Below are positions 55,398-57,589 of a stretch of 57,589 bases of DNA, one piece after another; within the stretch, counting starts at the first letter, position 1; every line of letters starts with the position of its first letter. The notes beneath the pieces were generated by a model. The model ran no database searches. It was not told the origin of the DNA and saw nothing but the letters and a program-made list of their open reading frames with translations. The stretch is from an uncultured Clostridia bacterium (GTDB lineage Bacteria > Bacillota > Clostridia > Lachnospirales > CAG-274). The translations under genes and the position numbers were made by a program. The DNA lies in assembly GCA_947627855.1 (NCBI GenBank), contig CANQXR010000013.1, forward strand, positions 1-57,589. Reading direction: 5' to 3'.

Positions 55398-55568
55398 AAG
55401 CTTGCGCCGCAATTCAGACCGCCGCAGGCGGTCTGAATTGCGGCCCCGCGGGGCGATGGGGAGAGGTGACAGCCAAGAGGCGGAGGGAAACGGCTCCGAG
55501 GGAGCCGTTTCCCTCCGCCTCTTGGCTGTCACCTCTCCCCATCGCGCAACGCCGCAGTCGAATCAGCC
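55398..55568 (+). repeat. Palindromic element 10
   Basis: Head AAGCTTGC. H1: 17-bp perfect arms 55407-55423 / 55427-55443, loop GCA. H2: 45-bp perfect arms 55453-55497 / 55501-55545, loop GAG. Tail GCAACGCCGCAGTCGAATCA. It is the only copy placed between two divergent genes (rsmB and plsC), so it sits upstream of both. The 130 bp to plsC are AT-rich with a possible TATAAT near 55629. Confidence 0.94.
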
Positions 55569-55700
55569 TATTTTTAAGCATTTTCGCATTTTGTAAAATT
55601 TACTCTTCCATATTTACGGAAATTAAGTTATAATTATATATATATTGTACCACACTTTGAGATTAAGTAAAAGATTTTTATTCAATTTAAGGAGAAAAAA

Positions 55701-56429
55701 ATGTTAAATATTAAAAGTATTTTTTGGTATATTCGTCAATTTGCATGGCTGACAAGAAATCTGGCAGAAACCTCAAGAGTTAAAAAAATGCTCAAAACTC
55801 ATACTAAAGAGGAATGCGATAAAAGAATATGGTATGACGCAGAAAATTGGGCAAAATATATAGTCAGATCCACAGGGTCGGAGGTTGAAGTAATCGGAGC
55901 GGACAACATAATAAACGACAGACCCGTACTTATCGTTTCCAACCATCAGGGCTTTTTCGACATACCAATTCTTATGGGCAATATGACGATACCCATAGGC
56001 TTTATCGCAAAAACCGACCTGAAAAAATTCCCCTTTCTGAGTGACTGGATGGAGCTTATACACTGTCTGTTTATGGACAGAAGCGACATGAAACAGTCGA
56101 TACAGGTAATCACAGACGGCATTAAACAGATAAAATCGGGACAAAGCATGGTAATATTTCCCGAAGGCACAAGAAGCAAGGGCGGTCCTGTGGGGCAGTT
56201 TCATGCAGGCAGCTTCAAGCTTGCCACAAAATCAAAGGCTCCCATAATTCCGGTTACCATAGACGGCAGCTATAAAATAATGGAGGCAGGGCACAATAAT
56301 ATAACACCCTCCCACATCAGGCTGATAATACATGAGCCTGTATATACGGAGGGACTTACGAGAGATGAGGCTGCCGAGCTTCCTGAGATAGTGAGAAAAA
56401 CTATAATAGGCGGTTTTGAACATGAGTAA
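55701..56429 (+). CDS. plsC: 1-acyl-sn-glycerol-3-phosphate acyltransferase
   Basis: 242 residues. Adds the second acyl chain to lysophosphatidic acid at the inner membrane face. The catalytic block is VSNHQGFFDIPIL (NHxxxxD) and the substrate-binding block VIFPEGTRSKGG; KAPIIPVTIDGSYK follows. AAGGAG precedes ATG at 9 nt. It overlaps truA by 8 nt, so the two are coupled. Confidence 0.94.
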   Translation: MLNIKSIFWYIRQFAWLTRNLAETSRVKKMLKTHTKEECDKRIWYDAENWAKYIVRSTGSEVEVIGADNIINDRPVLIVSNHQGFFDIPILMGNMTIPIGFIAKTDLKKFPFLSDWMELIHCLFMDRSDMKQSIQVITDGIKQIKSGQSMVIFPEGTRSKGGPVGQFHAGSFKLATKSKAPIIPVTIDGSYKIMEAGHNNITPSHIRLIIHEPVYTEGLTRDEAAELPEIVRKTIIGGFEHE

Positions 56430-57156
56430 CATACGACTTACGATCAGCTATGACGGAAGCAGATATTACGGTTTTCAGCGGCAGACAGGAAAACCGACTG
56501 TTCAGCAAAAGCTTGAGGATGCTCTGACAGATATCATTGGCTCGCCCATACAAATAACCGCCAGCGGAAGAACCGATGCAGGAGTCCACGCAATGGCTCA
56601 GACAGTCAATTTTCACACTGACACCTCTCTTTCGCCTGATGAAATATTCAGGCTTTTAAATAACAAACTGCCATCGGACATTGCCGTAAGGGAAGCCAAA
56701 TATGCTTCGGAGCGTTTCCACAGCCGCTATAACGTTCTTAAAAAGGTATATACCTACAGAATAAATACAAGCGGATTTTCAAATGTGTTTGAGAAAAAAT
56801 ATGTGTTTGATTTTTTTGAAAGCCTTGATATAAATAAGATGCGTGAAGCATCTGAGCTTTTGATGGGAACTCATGATTTCATCGGCTTTTCATCAGTTAA
56901 GAAAACAAAAAAATCAACTGTCCGAAAAATCTTCGACATTGTATTTACCGAAAAAAGCGGAGAGCTTGACATCACCTACACCGCAAGCGGCTACCTGCAC
57001 AATATGGTGAGAATAATCACAGGAACGCTTATAGAAATAGGTGCAGGATACAAAGAAATTTCCGTTATAAACGAAGTGTTTGAAACAGGCGACAGAAGCA
57101 CAGCCGGTTTTACCGCTCCCGCAAAGGGGCTTATAATGGAATATGCTGTTTATTAA
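56422..57156 (+). CDS. truA: tRNA pseudouridine synthase A
   Basis: 244 residues from ATG 56422, which overlaps the plsC stop. Modifies U38-40 of the anticodon arm. Family blocks: RLTISYDGSRYYGFQRQTGK, the catalytic Asp in SGRTDAGVHAMAQ, YTYRI, HDFIGFSSVK and YLHNMVRIITGTLIEIG. Full length. Confidence 0.96.
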   Translation: MSNIRLTISYDGSRYYGFQRQTGKPTVQQKLEDALTDIIGSPIQITASGRTDAGVHAMAQTVNFHTDTSLSPDEIFRLLNNKLPSDIAVREAKYASERFHSRYNVLKKVYTYRINTSGFSNVFEKKYVFDFFESLDINKMREASELLMGTHDFIGFSSVKKTKKSTVRKIFDIVFTEKSGELDITYTASGYLHNMVRIITGTLIEIGAGYKEISVINEVFETGDRSTAGFTAPAKGLIMEYAVY

Positions 57157-57174
57157 TAAAAGGAGGAGAAATCA

Positions 57175-57498
57175 ATGGCTGTAATTATTGAAGATTCGGG
57201 AGTTTTGGGAGCAATGCTTGACGAAGGGGAGATGTTTTTAAAAAAACACACATCGCTGCCCGAAAATATAAACGAATTTGAAACCATAATCAAAAAAATT
57301 GCCAGGCTTATAAACGGTATAACCGACAAAGCGGCTGAACTCATAGAGGAATATGACTTTGATGAGCCTACTTTGGATTTTACCATAGTGCTTCCAAAAC
57401 GCTATTATACAATTGTAGAAGACCTTCACAGTCTGAGCGACAAAGTCCTTGAAAAATATAATTCCTTAGCCGAAAAACAGCCAACACATACTGTCTGA
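57175..57498 (+). CDS. Small protein of unknown function
   Basis: 107 residues, acidic, mostly helical (MAVIIEDSGVLGAMLDEGEM at the start); AAAGGAGGAG precedes ATG. No signal or membrane span and no recognised family. It follows truA by 18 nt on the same strand and is likely co-transcribed. Its stop abuts palindromic element 11. Confidence 0.7.
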   Translation: MAVIIEDSGVLGAMLDEGEMFLKKHTSLPENINEFETIIKKIARLINGITDKAAELIEEYDFDEPTLDFTIVLPKRYYTIVEDLHSLSDKVLEKYNSLAEKQPTHTV

Positions 57499-57589
57499 TC
57501 TGCAGGCGGGTGGCCGGAGGGCGAGGCGTGGAAAAAGCCCGAACAGGCAAGCTTGCCTGTTCGGGCTTTTTCCACGCCTCGCCCTCCGG
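57499..57589 (-). repeat. Palindromic element 11 (cut by window edge)
   Basis: 57514-57589 is a perfect palindrome with 38-bp arms and no loop, centred on GGCAAGCTTGCC. The left flank CTGATCTGCAGGCGGG, read on the minus strand, weakly resembles the family tail, so H1 would lie beyond the window. Orientation is tentative. Confidence 0.8.

Noticed and set aside
1..57589. CRISPR array for the repeated palindromes
   Set aside because: The copies are kilobases apart, have no regular spacers and no cas genes are present.

Overview
The window is chromosomal DNA from a low-to-middle GC, endospore-forming member of the Clostridia. This is inferred from spoVS, spoVB, a SpoIID-type amidase activator, a sigma-G gene fragment, strong GGAGG ribosome sites, TTGACA/TATAAT promoters, and the prpC-prkC-rsgA-rpe-thiN and yceD-rpmF-plsX-acpP-rnc gene orders. 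No rRNA, tRNA, CRISPR array or prophage block was seen, and no species can be named.

Layout. 1-5.2 kb (minus strand): HAD phosphatase, a two-gene chromate-type transporter, a YhcC-type radical SAM protein, a rhodanese/PP-loop fusion and ispE. 5.3-10.5 kb (plus): purH, a FtsQ/DivIB-like protein, ftsZ and a DUF4038/GH140-type hydrolase. 10.9-20 kb (minus): SGNH esterase, queA, SpoIID-like protein, spoVS, rnc, acpP, plsX, rpmF, yceD, a lipoprotein and uvrC. 20.1-22.3 kb: spoVB and two small unknown proteins. 22.3-31.5 kb (plus): glgB, rpsU, an unknown protein with a His/Asp tail, and a uxaB-uxaA-uxaC operon for galacturonate/glucuronate use. 31.7-37.2 kb (minus): lgt, two M16 peptidases, the 3' part of sigG, and a large serine recombinase that abuts it. 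37.3-42.8 kb: aldo/keto reductase, EF-G paralogue, DAHP synthase and prephenate dehydrogenase. 43-47.5 kb: LysR regulator divergent from a broken EamA transporter, a Ser/Thr kinase, membrane proteins and a HAD phosphatase. 47.7-55.4 kb (minus): thiN, rpe, rsgA, prkC, prpC, rlmN and rsmB. 55.7-57.5 kb (plus): plsC, truA and a small unknown.

The most striking structure is a family of eleven GC-rich intergenic palindromes of about 90-220 bp. Most share one plan: a short hairpin H1 with a covarying ACC-RYC core, a GCCG-like linker, a long and nearly perfect hairpin H2 (35-49 bp arms, purine-rich left arm), and a tail close to CCGCAGTCTGGTCGG. The H2 sequence differs between most copies while each stays self-complementary. 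In the two neighbouring copies at 10.5-10.9 kb all four arm differences are compensated. Most copies lie within about 30 nt of a stop codon. I do not recognise the family.

The second notable point is sigG. Its coding sequence starts only at the region 2.4 motif PMIIGEIRR, and the 3' end of a serine recombinase gene lies directly at the break. The 5' half was not found in the window. This looks like a skin-like integration or rearrangement scar in a forespore sigma factor gene.
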